From an uncultured Spirochaetales bacterium (lineage in GTDB: Bacteria; Spirochaetota; Spirochaetia; Treponematales; Treponemataceae), in the NCBI GenBank assembly GCA_946061495.1, contig CAMGSV010000016.1, forward strand, positions 1 through 21,420: DNA of 21,420 nt. Reading direction: 5' to 3'. Below the pieces are notes generated by a model. The model was not told the DNA's origin and made no database searches. It worked only from the letters and a program-made list of their open reading frames with translations. This document shows positions 7,898 through 16,030 of the stretch, piece by piece (position 1 is the stretch's first letter; each line of letters opens with the position of its first letter). A program made the position numbers and the translations under genes.

Positions 7898-8333
7898 TAT
7901 CCTCATCTCCAGCAGCAGAATTCAGCAATGACGAGGAGCTGGCAATGGCAGCCCTATCCAGGGACTTCCTTCTGGCCTCCTGATAGTCTTCTTCATTCGC
8001 CAGGGAAATACAATGCCCATGAAAAAGCCCCCCGTCCTCCAGCTTCAGCTTCTTTGTGGAAAGGTCACCGATAACAGTGGCCGTCTCAAACAACTGGATG
8101 GAATCAGGAGCCGTCACGTTCCCCTCCACCACCCCACCGATAATGGCGGACTTTGCAGTAATATTCCCTCTGACCCGAGCATCTTCACTGACAATCACCT
8201 TGCCAGTGGCCTCCAAGTCACCGTCCAAGTCACCATGAACAGTAACGAACCCCGCAATTTTTACATTACCAGATACAGCCGAACCGGCACCGATGAAGGT
8301 ATTTATAGAAATATCATCGCTGTGAAAAGCCAT
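7884..8333 (-). CDS. Bactofilin (polymer-forming cytoskeletal protein)
   Basis: This 149-residue protein has the repetitive beta-helix of bactofilins: short Gly/Val-rich turns such as GSAVSGNVKIAGFVTVHGDL, GDLEATGKVIVSEDARVRGN and GGVVEGNVTAPDSIQLFETA. A charged and Ser-rich C-terminal tail follows. Bactofilins self-assemble into nucleotide-free filaments and often scaffold peptidoglycan enzymes at the membrane. The M23 endopeptidase gene directly upstream (51 nt gap) fits that role in cell shape or wall remodelling. The start has the SD AGGAG with 5 nt spacing. Its end overlaps the YaaR-like gene by 14 bp. Confidence 0.92.
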   Translation of the reverse strand: MAFHSDDISINTFIGAGSAVSGNVKIAGFVTVHGDLDGDLEATGKVIVSEDARVRGNITAKSAIIGGVVEGNVTAPDSIQLFETATVIGDLSTKKLKLEDGGLFHGHCISLANEEDYQEARRKSLDRAAIASSSSLLNSAAGDEDNGAD

Positions 8334-8384
8334 GCTTACTCCTAGGGGAACCGGATAGTCCGGCAGGATTGAATTGAATCGCTC

Positions 8385-9404
8385 TTATTTCTGCTTTACG
8401 TTGACATATTTTGCAGGATCCACAACGTCGGAACCGATATGCACCTCGTAGTGCAGGTGGGGTCCTGTGGTGATACCAGTGTTACCCACCGTTCCAATCA
8501 CCTGGCCCTGCTCAACATACTCACCCTTCTTCACCCGAAAGGAATTTAGGTGGGCATACCGTGTGTAGATTCCATGCTTATGCTTTACAATGACATAATT
8601 GCCAAAGCTGGTATCAAAGGCAACGGTTACTACCTGCCCGTCAGCGGTGCTCACCACAGGGTCACCAGAACGCCAGGTAGAGAAGTCCAGCCCCTTGTGG
8701 ATGTACCACTGGCCGGTAATGGGGTGCTTGTTCTGGCCAAACTCCATGGAAATGTGCCCCACACCATTCTTCAGCGGCCAGATGCTGGGAATCTCCGAGA
8801 ACAAGGTTCCCTGGGACTCCAGCATCTTTCCAATCTGTTCGATGGGCTGGATGGCACCCTCCAAATAGGAAATCAGCTGCTGGATGTCAGCAGTTTCCCG
8901 AGCAGTTCCGGAAACAAGGTCGTTTGTATTGAACAATGATGACAAGTCGCTGCTTTGCATGGAGGCGCGATTGGACTGGTTTGACTGGTTGATTCCCAAC
9001 AGGGACAGGGACTGGGACAAGGATGACTGGAACCGCTTGGCTGTCTGCATCAAGTCGCTGTTCTGGTCTCGCAGCTCGTCCAAGCTGGCCAAGGTCTTTC
9101 TGTTCTCATCCTGCAGACGGGAAATCTCCATGCTGGAGCCCACAGTCTTCTTGTTGAAGTAAAAAAAGGAGGCTCCCATACCCACCACAAGGATGATGCC
9201 GAACACAAGGGCGAACACATTTGTCTGGAAGCTCAGGGGCTTTGCCTGGGAATGGGGCACCAGCATCACGGTCAGCTTTCTATCAAAAACCTTGAACACA
9301 GACGCAAAGAACTGCCCCATCAGGGAGAATCCCCTTCCGAAAAATCTTCCTACAGAAAATACGGCATTTTTTTCTATCTTCTTGTATCGCCTTGTACGAG
9401 CCAA
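8385..9404 (-). CDS. Membrane-anchored M23 (LytM-type) peptidoglycan endopeptidase
   Basis: The 339 residues show a basic cytoplasmic N-terminus (1-55), one transmembrane helix (about 61-83), a coiled-coil/linker region (about 90-200) and a C-terminal M23 domain. The zinc-binding set is intact: HKGLD (His236, Asp240), YAHLN (His285) and HLH (His316, His318). It should cleave peptide crosslinks in the periplasm while its N-terminal part can meet bactofilin in the cytoplasm. The start is a TTG at 9404 with GGAG 8 nt upstream. A nearby ATG at 9418 is in another frame, and the first in-frame ATG would remove 28 residues. It is the first gene of the operon. Confidence 0.92.
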   Translation of the reverse strand: MARTRRYKKIEKNAVFSVGRFFGRGFSLMGQFFASVFKVFDRKLTVMLVPHSQAKPLSFQTNVFALVFGIILVVGMGASFFYFNKKTVGSSMEISRLQDENRKTLASLDELRDQNSDLMQTAKRFQSSLSQSLSLLGINQSNQSNRASMQSSDLSSLFNTNDLVSGTARETADIQQLISYLEGAIQPIEQIGKMLESQGTLFSEIPSIWPLKNGVGHISMEFGQNKHPITGQWYIHKGLDFSTWRSGDPVVSTADGQVVTVAFDTSFGNYVIVKHKHGIYTRYAHLNSFRVKKGEYVEQGQVIGTVGNTGITTGPHLHYEVHIGSDVVDPAKYVNVKQK

Positions 9405-9430
9405 TTCTCTATCTCCATAATAGTGAAATC

Positions 9431-9459
9431 ATTCTATCATAGTGTAAAACCACTGTCAA
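9431..9459 (-). promoter_or_regulatory. Strong sigma70-type promoter of the M23-bactofilin operon
   Basis: On the minus strand, a consensus TTGACA (9459-9454), 17-nt spacer and TAGAAT (9436-9431). The predicted transcript start near 9424 gives a leader of about 20 nt that includes the GGAG site. It lies in the 338-nt divergent gap 9405-9742. Confidence 0.8.
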
Positions 9460-9608
9460 ATGGCAGACCTGCTCTACACAGGGAGCCCGTCAGAAACAGA
9501 CAACTCCCTATTCCTTTTCGACATAGACCACCAATTACTTGAATTTATTTGCTATGTATAAAAATATCCACTGAATTCAGACCACCTGCCCACGCCCCAT
9601 CTATTTAC

Positions 9609-9637
9609 TTGACGGCTGATAATTCCTATGCTATTCT
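9609..9637 (+). promoter_or_regulatory. Candidate promoter of the tatD-dus genes
   Basis: TTGACG (9609-9614), a 17-nt spacer and TATTCT (9632-9637). The transcript would start about 100 nt before the TatD ATG. The rest of the divergent gap (about 9460-9608) shows no gene or clear structure. Confidence 0.45.
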
Positions 9638-9694
9638 TATTTCAGATAGGAAAGTCTGCCTGAAATTTCACAGCGGATTTTTTAACACCTTTTC

Positions 9695-9731
9695 GGGAGC
9701 AGCTACCCCATCGCTCCTATTATATTTTTTT
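9695..9731 (+). terminator. Hairpin with T-run in the tatD leader (possible attenuator)
   Basis: GGGAGC (9695-9700) pairs with GCTCCT (9713-9718, one G-T pair) across a 12-nt loop, followed by ATTATA and seven Ts ending at 9731. The SD GGAAG follows at once. No gene on this strand ends upstream, so it would act on the tatD transcript itself. The stem is short and this could be fortuitous. Confidence 0.35.
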
Positions 9732-9742
9732 GGAAGAAAGCC

Positions 9743-10516
9743 ATGCAGTTTTTTGATACTCATGCCCACATCGGGCTTACCTATGATGATCCTATTGAAC
9801 AATTGCGCGTCGTTCAGGAAGCACGACTGGCACGGGTTACCCGTATCGTCAGCATTTGCAACAGCCTCCATGACTTCGCCACTGTATATGACACCCTAAA
9901 AACAGTGTCCGGTGTCTATCACGCAGTAGGTGTCGCCCCCTCCGAAGTTAATTCCCCCGGCCGTGACTGGGAGCAGGTGATCGAAAACTCACTGAAGCTG
10001 CCCAACGTAGTGGCCCTGGGAGAGACCGGCCTTGACTACTACCGAAAATTTGGCGACAAGCGCTCCCAGATAGAGCTGTTCATCACCCAGCTGGACATTG
10101 CCAACAAGATGGATGTACCCGTCATCATCCACAATCGGGATGCCGGCAAGGACGTGCTGAACATTCTGGCGGAGCGCTGTCCCTCGGCGGGAGCCGTCCT
10201 CCACTGCTACTCAGAGAATGCGGCCTACGCACGGAAGGCACTGGACTACAACATTTACTTTTCCTTTGCAGGCAACCTGACCTACCGGAACGCCCGCAAT
10301 CTCCACGAGACAGTACTGAGCCTCCCCTTGGACCGCATCATGATAGAGTCCGAGGCCCCCTTTATGGTGCCTGCAGAGTACCGAGGCAAGCGAAACATGC
10401 CGGCATACATTTCCTCCACCGCCCGATTCCTGGCAGAAATGCTGGAAATGGATCTGGAGGAGCTGAGCCAGCAACTATGGAAGAACAGCTGCAGGTTCTT
10501 CCGACTGCCGGAATAG
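9743..10516 (+). CDS. TatD-family metal-dependent hydrolase/DNase
   Basis: This 257-residue TIM-barrel amidohydrolase has the family's metal ligands: DTHAH (His7, His9), GETGLDYY (Glu near 94), VIIHNRDA and VLHCYSE. Near the end it reads IESEAPFMVP and YRGKRNMPAY. TatD proteins usually read E-[ST]-D-[AS]-P here; the Asp is Glu204 in this protein, a conservative change at a metal-site position. TatD enzymes are 3'-5' exonucleases or DNases involved in repair and turnover. The start has the SD GGAAG at 6 nt. The dihydrouridine synthase gene follows after 4 nt, so they are cotranscribed. Confidence 0.9.
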   Translation: MQFFDTHAHIGLTYDDPIEQLRVVQEARLARVTRIVSICNSLHDFATVYDTLKTVSGVYHAVGVAPSEVNSPGRDWEQVIENSLKLPNVVALGETGLDYYRKFGDKRSQIELFITQLDIANKMDVPVIIHNRDAGKDVLNILAERCPSAGAVLHCYSENAAYARKALDYNIYFSFAGNLTYRNARNLHETVLSLPLDRIMIESEAPFMVPAEYRGKRNMPAYISSTARFLAEMLEMDLEELSQQLWKNSCRFFRLPE

Positions 10517-10520
10517 TCTC

Positions 10521-11543
10521 ATGCTGTACCATCCCGTCTCCATCGGTGGTCTCACCATCCCAGGCAACCTCTTCCTAGCTCCTGTGGCCGGCTACTCTGA
10601 CCGTGCCTTCCGATCGGTGTGTCGTGAGGGCGGCGCCAACTTTGCCTACACGGAAATGGTCTCGGCAGAAGCCCTAGTCCGTGGTTCCGGCAAAACCCGC
10701 CAGCTGATGGTGCGGGCCAGCAACGAGGAGCTCTATGCCGTCCAGCTTTTCGGCGGCACACCGGAGGTGATGGGCCAGGCAGTGGAGCAGGTCCTCTCTC
10801 AGGATGACCGGGAGGTAGTCCCGGAGCTCATAGACATCAACGCAGGCTGCCCAGTGCCAAAAATTACCAAGACGGGGGCAGGCTCCTCCCTCACCCGCAA
10901 TCCTGAGCAGCTCCACAAGGTGGTGGCCGCCGCCGTCAAGGCCAGCTCCAGCCTGGGAGACAGGGCCGTTCCCGTCACCATCAAAATTCGTTCCGGCTGG
11001 GACGCCCAGACCATCACCTGGAAGGAGGCGGCACTGGCGGCACTAGAAGCAGGAGCGGCGGCCCTCACCATCCACGCCAGAACCCGCGCCCAAGGCTACG
11101 AAGGCACGGCGGACTGGAGCATTCTGGCACAGCTGGTAGAGCTGGTACGAGAAAAAAGTAATGGTACGGTACCAGTCTTTGGCAGCGGCGACATCTTCTC
11201 TCCGGAAGATGCCCACCGGATGCTGGTGGAAACGGGGTGCCAGGGTGTGATGTTTGCCCGGGGCGCCATGGGAAACCCCTTCATCTTTATTCAGACACGG
11301 CAACTGTTGGAGTCAGGCTCCTACGAGGAAATCGAACCAAGCCGCCGCATCAGAGCCGGCATACACGAGCTGCAGTGCCTCATCCAGGATGCCGGTGAAG
11401 AGGCCGCCTGCCGTCAGATGCGGAAACGGTTTTGCGCCTACTCCAAGGGCGTCCCCGGAGGCAGCCGACTGCGGGCCTCAATAGTGGCCGCCTCCACAGA
11501 AGCAGACTACATTTCCCTATTTCAAGGGGAAGGTTTGTTATAA
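10521..11543 (+). CDS. tRNA-dihydrouridine synthase (Dus family)
   Basis: This 340-residue flavoenzyme reduces uridines in tRNA D-loops using FMN and NADPH. The N-terminal barrel shows LAPVAGYSDRAFR and the catalytic cysteine in INAGCPVPKITK (Cys110). The following GAGSSL, VTIKIRSGWD and LTIHARTRAQGY match FMN and substrate contacts of bacterial DusB-like enzymes. The later VFGSGDIFSPEDA and GVMFARGAMGNPFIF complete the phosphate-binding region. A helical C-terminal domain ends the protein. DusB-like is the closest fit, but the paralog class is not certain. It follows the TatD gene by 4 nt. Confidence 0.9.
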   Translation: MLYHPVSIGGLTIPGNLFLAPVAGYSDRAFRSVCREGGANFAYTEMVSAEALVRGSGKTRQLMVRASNEELYAVQLFGGTPEVMGQAVEQVLSQDDREVVPELIDINAGCPVPKITKTGAGSSLTRNPEQLHKVVAAAVKASSSLGDRAVPVTIKIRSGWDAQTITWKEAALAALEAGAAALTIHARTRAQGYEGTADWSILAQLVELVREKSNGTVPVFGSGDIFSPEDAHRMLVETGCQGVMFARGAMGNPFIFIQTRQLLESGSYEEIEPSRRIRAGIHELQCLIQDAGEEAACRQMRKRFCAYSKGVPGGSRLRASIVAASTEADYISLFQGEGLL

Positions 11544-11547
11544 ACCC

Positions 11548-11576
11548 TTGAAAAAGCCGTAAAGTCACTGTAATAT
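11548..11576 (+). promoter_or_regulatory. Promoter abutting the DUF5312-like gene
   Basis: TTGAAA (11548-11553), a 17-nt spacer and TAATAT (11571-11576), with 8 nt before the ATG at 11585. The GAAG bases in that gap are too close to the ATG for a normal SD, so the transcript should have a leader of 0-2 nt. Confidence 0.5.
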
Positions 11577-11584
11577 GAAGAAGT

Positions 11585-13159
11585 ATGAATTTCTTTAAAT
11601 TTTTTACTTCTATCTTCGACTCTCTATTCAAGTCTTCATCTGAGGATGGCAAGATAAAAAGCGAACTCAAACGGATAGAAAACGAGCTGAAGCTTCATGT
11701 CCCCGCCGTCTACAAGAACGGTGCCCTCACTGCAAATGTAGCCGAAGCCTTTGTTCTATTATATATAAACACAAAATACATAGAAGAAATTCTTTCCAGC
11801 ACCATCAAGTCCACCGACCTCCACCGTTCCACGAATTACGCCAACAAGCTGCTGATGACAGGCCTTACCACAGAAGCCATCGAGCTGCAGGAGGAGTTGA
11901 CCTTTGAAAACAGAAAGGCCGCCGTGGTGGAGGCCAAGAATCAGGACAAAGCCATCGAGAAGCAGACGCAGGATTTCCAACACTTCCTCCAGGTTCTCAA
12001 CCAAGAGGAGTTCTCTCAGATTAATGCCATCATCGCAAAGCTCTACCAACTTTGCGATATTTGCCGATTCAACTTCATCGGTGCCATCAGAACCTTTGTT
12101 CCCACTTTTTCCGAGCGTACTGACCTGGAAAAGATGGAGATAAAGAACGTCCCCGTAACAGAATTTGAAACGACACTAGCAGACCTCTACTACATTGTCC
12201 ATGATTTCCAAATCACCAGTAGCATGGCAAAGGCCATCATAGCCCTGGCCAGTCTTCACTCTGGCGAGAAGAAGATTGACCAAGACAAGATCCTCGACAA
12301 CCTCAAAAAAATCTCCTATGTATTTCGCCATGTCCTACAGCCCACCACGCTGCTCCAATTGCTAATGATTGCAAAGCGGGATCCATCCTATGTTCCGGAG
12401 ACGGCCACCTATACCAGTGCCATCCACGCCAACTTCATCGAGCAATCAAGAAAGCAATTTGAGGTGGACACCAACCGCATCAGAATGGAGGTGCAGGACG
12501 AGATGGTTGCCAGTGAAATTCAGAATCTCTTTGGCCATCGTGAGTTGGAGATTATCACCGGCTATGATTCAGAGCAGAACGACTATTTCATGGAAAATGG
12601 AACGGTGGCCTTCTCCTCGATCACCCCCATGCAGATTCTCAAAACCTTTCTTTCCGCCTACTTAGGACCCAACATCAAGTCCTTGTTGAACGACATTGTC
12701 ATCGAGGGGTTCTTCTACAACCCTGCATTCAAAACAGAATTCTCCTCAGCTGTATTTGCTGCACTTGAAGCTCATGAAAAGATACAAACCTTCGAGCAAT
12801 CCTTTGATCGAAACCAGCCCAACGATATAGCCGTCATCCGAAGCTACGTAGCAGACAGTCATGCCAATCCAGATTTCCTGAACAAGTTGACCCAGACAGT
12901 AGCAAAGATTAACACAGATGCAAAGAAAATAATCCAAGAAGAGGTGGGACACATCCAGAGCCTCTACCGCTTCCTGTTAAACATGTTTGAAGATTCCAAG
13001 CTCATCAACCCCGTGAATATCACGAACATCAAGGTGCTGCTGGCCTCATCCCGGAATAAGGACAATGCGACCCAGTTGGAGAACCAGCTGGGAGACTGGC
13101 ACCAATTCATCAGCATCATGAAACACTACACAATCGTGGGAGAGACAGAAAAACAATAA
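11585..13159 (+). CDS. DUF5312-like spirochaete protein of unknown function
   Basis: This 524-residue protein is mostly alpha-helical and charged. It has no signal peptide, although the start MNFFKFFTSIFDSLF is amphipathic and could touch the membrane. It has no catalytic motif I can name. A central segment (about residues 295-330) reads like a hinge with VDTNRIRMEVQDEM. Size and composition resemble the large DUF5312 proteins of Treponema; I make that link from memory and hold it loosely. It heads a run with a diguanylate cyclase (3 nt downstream) and a rhomboid protease, so it may act in the same pathway. The ATG follows a promoter by 8 nt. Confidence 0.6.
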   Translation: MNFFKFFTSIFDSLFKSSSEDGKIKSELKRIENELKLHVPAVYKNGALTANVAEAFVLLYINTKYIEEILSSTIKSTDLHRSTNYANKLLMTGLTTEAIELQEELTFENRKAAVVEAKNQDKAIEKQTQDFQHFLQVLNQEEFSQINAIIAKLYQLCDICRFNFIGAIRTFVPTFSERTDLEKMEIKNVPVTEFETTLADLYYIVHDFQITSSMAKAIIALASLHSGEKKIDQDKILDNLKKISYVFRHVLQPTTLLQLLMIAKRDPSYVPETATYTSAIHANFIEQSRKQFEVDTNRIRMEVQDEMVASEIQNLFGHRELEIITGYDSEQNDYFMENGTVAFSSITPMQILKTFLSAYLGPNIKSLLNDIVIEGFFYNPAFKTEFSSAVFAALEAHEKIQTFEQSFDRNQPNDIAVIRSYVADSHANPDFLNKLTQTVAKINTDAKKIIQEEVGHIQSLYRFLLNMFEDSKLINPVNITNIKVLLASSRNKDNATQLENQLGDWHQFISIMKHYTIVGETEKQ

Positions 13160-13162
13160 TTC

Positions 13163-14263
13163 ATGGAGAACACAGCAGCCGGGACCCCCCAAGATTACAG
13201 CGCCATCATCGCCCACCAAGAACGACAGATATACAATCTGAGACACCTTCTCGAAATATCAAAGTCATTCGCCTCTCCCCTAGACTCTTCGGCACTGGTG
13301 GAGTCTCTGCTGTACACCTGCATGAGCCAGCTGCGGGTAACGGCAGCGGGAATATTCAGCCTGCCCCAGATGGGGGCCACAGACTACACTCTAGACGATG
13401 ATTGCATCGGATTCGACCTGCTTCCCCACACCAAGTATTGCTTAAAGGATTCGGAAGGAGTCATCCCCCTCCTCAGCGAGACAGGAAAGAGTGCCTCCAT
13501 CCAAGAGCTGGCGGTGGTTCTGAAAGGCTCCAACGACCTGCTCCTGCTGGAATCACTAAAGGCGACCCTGGCGGTCCCCATGATTTACCAGAACCATATC
13601 GTGGGCATCCTTGTTTTGGGGCAACGTATTCTTGGTGACGATGACGAAGCCTTCACCCAGGAGGAACGGGACCAGATTCTGGACATCGCCACATTGGCAG
13701 CCCTGTCCATCAACACCGCCATGCTCATTGAGCAATCCTCCACCGATATGCTCACCCACCTGAAGCTCCGCCACTTTTTCTACAACGTGGTGGGCAACAG
13801 ACTCCGCCAGGCCAAGGAATCAGGAACCCCGATGGCTATCGTAATGCTTGACATCGACCACTTCAAACAATTCAACGACATCTACGGCCACGCCTGCGGA
13901 GACTTTGTGCTCCAGCGGATTGCCCACCTGCTCCAGTCGAGCATCAGGACAAACGACCTCGCCGCCCGCTACGGTGGCGAGGAATTCATCATCATGCTGA
14001 ACAATGTCACCGAACATGATGCCGGCAGAATTACCGAAAGAATTCGCAGTGCAGTGGAGCACGACGACATCGTTTTCAGCGACATCCACATGCAGGTGAC
14101 CCTCTCCGCCGGCTTTACGGTGTACTATCCAGAAGGGGTTCCGGACAAGAAGATCAAGCTGGAGCAGCTGGTCAACCTGGCAGACGAGGCCATGTACACC
14201 TCCAAGCACAACGGCAGGAACCGTGTAACATACCTTGCCTTCAATTTGTTAGATAAGCAGTAA
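13163..14263 (+). CDS. GAF-GGDEF diguanylate cyclase
   Basis: This 366-residue cytosolic protein has a short coiled coil (15-35), a GAF-like sensor domain (about 36-190) and a GGDEF domain (about 195-360). The active site is intact: YGGEEF at 270-275, with the upstream MLDIDHFKQFNDIYGH for metal and GTP. The allosteric inhibitory site RTND (262-265) lies exactly five residues before GGEEF, so product feedback is expected. It should make cyclic di-GMP in response to an unknown GAF ligand. It begins 3 nt after the DUF5312-like stop with no clear SD, so its translation is probably coupled. Confidence 0.9.
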   Translation: MENTAAGTPQDYSAIIAHQERQIYNLRHLLEISKSFASPLDSSALVESLLYTCMSQLRVTAAGIFSLPQMGATDYTLDDDCIGFDLLPHTKYCLKDSEGVIPLLSETGKSASIQELAVVLKGSNDLLLLESLKATLAVPMIYQNHIVGILVLGQRILGDDDEAFTQEERDQILDIATLAALSINTAMLIEQSSTDMLTHLKLRHFFYNVVGNRLRQAKESGTPMAIVMLDIDHFKQFNDIYGHACGDFVLQRIAHLLQSSIRTNDLAARYGGEEFIIMLNNVTEHDAGRITERIRSAVEHDDIVFSDIHMQVTLSAGFTVYYPEGVPDKKIKLEQLVNLADEAMYTSKHNGRNRVTYLAFNLLDKQ

Positions 14264-14280
14264 CAGGAGTTTTGTTCATC

Positions 14281-14922
14281 ATGAACATCGTGAAATACAT
14301 CAGAAGGCCCTTCCGGTACAGCTTCTTCAACGCCACCTTCATCCTCATCGGACTGAACCTGATGGTTTTCCTCCTGGTGAGCATCAGCCGGAGTCTGGGC
14401 AACTACCTTGCCCTGAATGCCATACTGGTGAGCCGCTACCACATGTACTGGCAGTTTCTCACCTATATGTTTGTTCACGGAGACTTTACCCACCTGCTGT
14501 TCAACATGCTGGGACTGTTCTTCTTCGGGTTTGCCGTGGAGCGAACCATCGGTTCCAAGGAATTCCTCCTGATGTACCTGGTCTCAGGCATGCTCTGCGG
14601 CATCATCTCTTTTCTGGTGTACCTGTTTTCCGGCGCCTACATGACCTTTCTGGTGGGAGCCTCCGGAGCCATCTATTCGCTGCTGCTGGCCTATGCCGTG
14701 ATATTCCCCAGGAACAGGATTTATTTCTGGGGTGTCCTGCCAATACCGGCCCCGTTACTGGTGGCCATCTACGCAGGAATGGAGATTGCCAGCCAGCTTC
14801 TGACACTCCAGCATGGAGTGGCCCACATGACGCATTTGGCAGGATTTGCCGTTGCCTGGGTATATTTTATTGTAAGGATGGGAATAAACCCATGGAAGGT
14901 ATGGAAAGACGCCTATCGCTGA
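14281..14922 (+). CDS. Rhomboid-family intramembrane serine protease
   Basis: This 213-residue protein has about six hydrophobic helices and the rhomboid landmarks: WQFLTYMFVHGDFTHLLFNM in the first loop and helix, GASG with Ser128, and the HLAG motif with His185. The Ser-His catalytic dyad is therefore complete. It would cleave transmembrane substrates in the inner membrane; none is known here. I chose the ATG at 14281 because AGGAG lies 11 nt upstream. A TTG at 14272 would leave only 2 nt. The next gene starts inside its last codons (31-bp overlap), so the secreted protein that follows is translated with it. Confidence 0.88.
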   Translation: MNIVKYIRRPFRYSFFNATFILIGLNLMVFLLVSISRSLGNYLALNAILVSRYHMYWQFLTYMFVHGDFTHLLFNMLGLFFFGFAVERTIGSKEFLLMYLVSGMLCGIISFLVYLFSGAYMTFLVGASGAIYSLLLAYAVIFPRNRIYFWGVLPIPAPLLVAIYAGMEIASQLLTLQHGVAHMTHLAGFAVAWVYFIVRMGINPWKVWKDAYR

Positions 14923-15605
14923 AAAAACAATTTCTCATTCTTGCCTTCACCCTTTGTGCCGCCAGCGCCTTTGCCAAACCCGAAGCTGGCCCTGCAGCAG
15001 AAGAAATTGTTCGATTCTCCCTGTGGGCCACACTGGAGGCCTATCCAGAGGCGGGTGAGGTGATTGATGCAAACGCTCCCTTTGCCCATCCCATCAGCCG
15101 ACTCAAGGAGATTGTGCCGTTTTTTGTGGAAGGAATGGTTTGTGGATGGAGCTTCACCTACGTACCCTCCGACAAGACACGAAACGTGGAGGAACGCTTT
15201 GAGTTCAAGCCACTGCGAGAATACCCCAACAGGAATTCCATAATCCAGTACAAGGAACCATGGATTGAAGAAAACAAGCTGTTCTGCTGGGTTGAAATCC
15301 ACTGCCCGCCCCACCTCACTGCCTGGAGAAGCACCTGGAAAACCCTCGGTTACCAGCGAATCTCCGGCAGGGGACAGGGACGGCTCACCGATGGATTTGA
15401 CGGCATATACGAGGGTGCCACCATCGCCCTCAAGGAAGCCGTGCGGGAATACGCCCGCTCCATCACCAAGAACAAGCCCAAGGAGATTACGGGCGAAGTT
15501 CTTTTGACTGGTCTACCAAGCATTGGTCTGAAATCAGGCAGGTATATCGTTGACCTTGATTTTTTTCTCAATGTGAGTAGAATAATAAATTATACAATAT
15601 ATTAA
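14892..15605 (+). CDS. Secreted protein of unknown function
   Basis: This 237-residue protein has a basic start (MEGMERRLSLKKQ), a hydrophobic core and a likely signal peptidase I site after ASAFA, so it is exported to the periplasm or beyond. The mature part has three cysteines (in MVCGW, LFCWVEI and IHCPP) and many aromatic residues. No family was recognised. The ATG at 14892 has GGGAA 8 nt upstream and overlaps the rhomboid gene by 31 bp. The C-terminus ends in an AT-rich stretch (FFLNVSRIINYTIY) that also holds a promoter for the next gene. Confidence 0.75.
   Translation: MEGMERRLSLKKQFLILAFTLCAASAFAKPEAGPAAEEIVRFSLWATLEAYPEAGEVIDANAPFAHPISRLKEIVPFFVEGMVCGWSFTYVPSDKTRNVEERFEFKPLREYPNRNSIIQYKEPWIEENKLFCWVEIHCPPHLTAWRSTWKTLGYQRISGRGQGRLTDGFDGIYEGATIALKEAVREYARSITKNKPKEITGEVLLTGLPSIGLKSGRYIVDLDFFLNVSRIINYTIY
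15556..15583 (+). promoter_or_regulatory. Candidate internal promoter before the small exported protein
   Basis: TTGATT (15556-15561), a 16-nt spacer and TAGAAT (15578-15583), inside the 3' end of the preceding gene. The leader to the ATG at 15628 would be near 38 nt and contains GGAGG. Confidence 0.4.
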
Positions 15606-15627
15606 TTACTTTGGCATGGAGGTCACA

Positions 15628-16017
15628 ATGATAAAGTATGTTGTAAGTTTGCTTTGCGCACTGTTTGTATTTGGTGGTGTTTTCGCCAACGATGCAGAAT
15701 CACTCCTGGCCCCTGAACCGGACTACACAAAGACAGAGACAGTCCAGGGAAAGATTACTAGTGACTACCTGAAGAAGGGTGGTGGAAAAGTAAACATCGA
15801 ATACATGCCCGCCTACGACGAGGCCCGCTTCAAGTATTCATGCCCTACCCCCCTCTTCGAGCAGAGCACTGCAATGCTGGCCATCAAGGAAAGTGTTGAG
15901 GCTTTTGTTAAGGAGCGGGGATATTATTTCTATACTTATCTCAAGCCAGATGACACCTACTACGACGGTGGCACTGACAATGTAGTCTACACATCCTACA
16001 TCAAGCTGTTGAACTAG
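15628..16017 (+). CDS. Small exported protein of unknown function
   Basis: This 129-residue protein starts MIKYVVSLLCALFVFGGVFA, a type I signal peptide with likely cleavage before NDAES. The mature part is about 109 residues and rich in Tyr and Asp, with no recognised domain. The upstream in-frame ATG at 15616 is rejected because its own codons form the SD (GGAGGT, 6 nt before the ATG at 15628). It lies between the secreted protein and pheS and is probably cotranscribed with pheS, whose start is 13 nt further on. Confidence 0.7.
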   Translation: MIKYVVSLLCALFVFGGVFANDAESLLAPEPDYTKTETVQGKITSDYLKKGGGKVNIEYMPAYDEARFKYSCPTPLFEQSTAMLAIKESVEAFVKERGYYFYTYLKPDDTYYDGGTDNVVYTSYIKLLN

Positions 16018-16030
16018 CTGGAGACCATTG

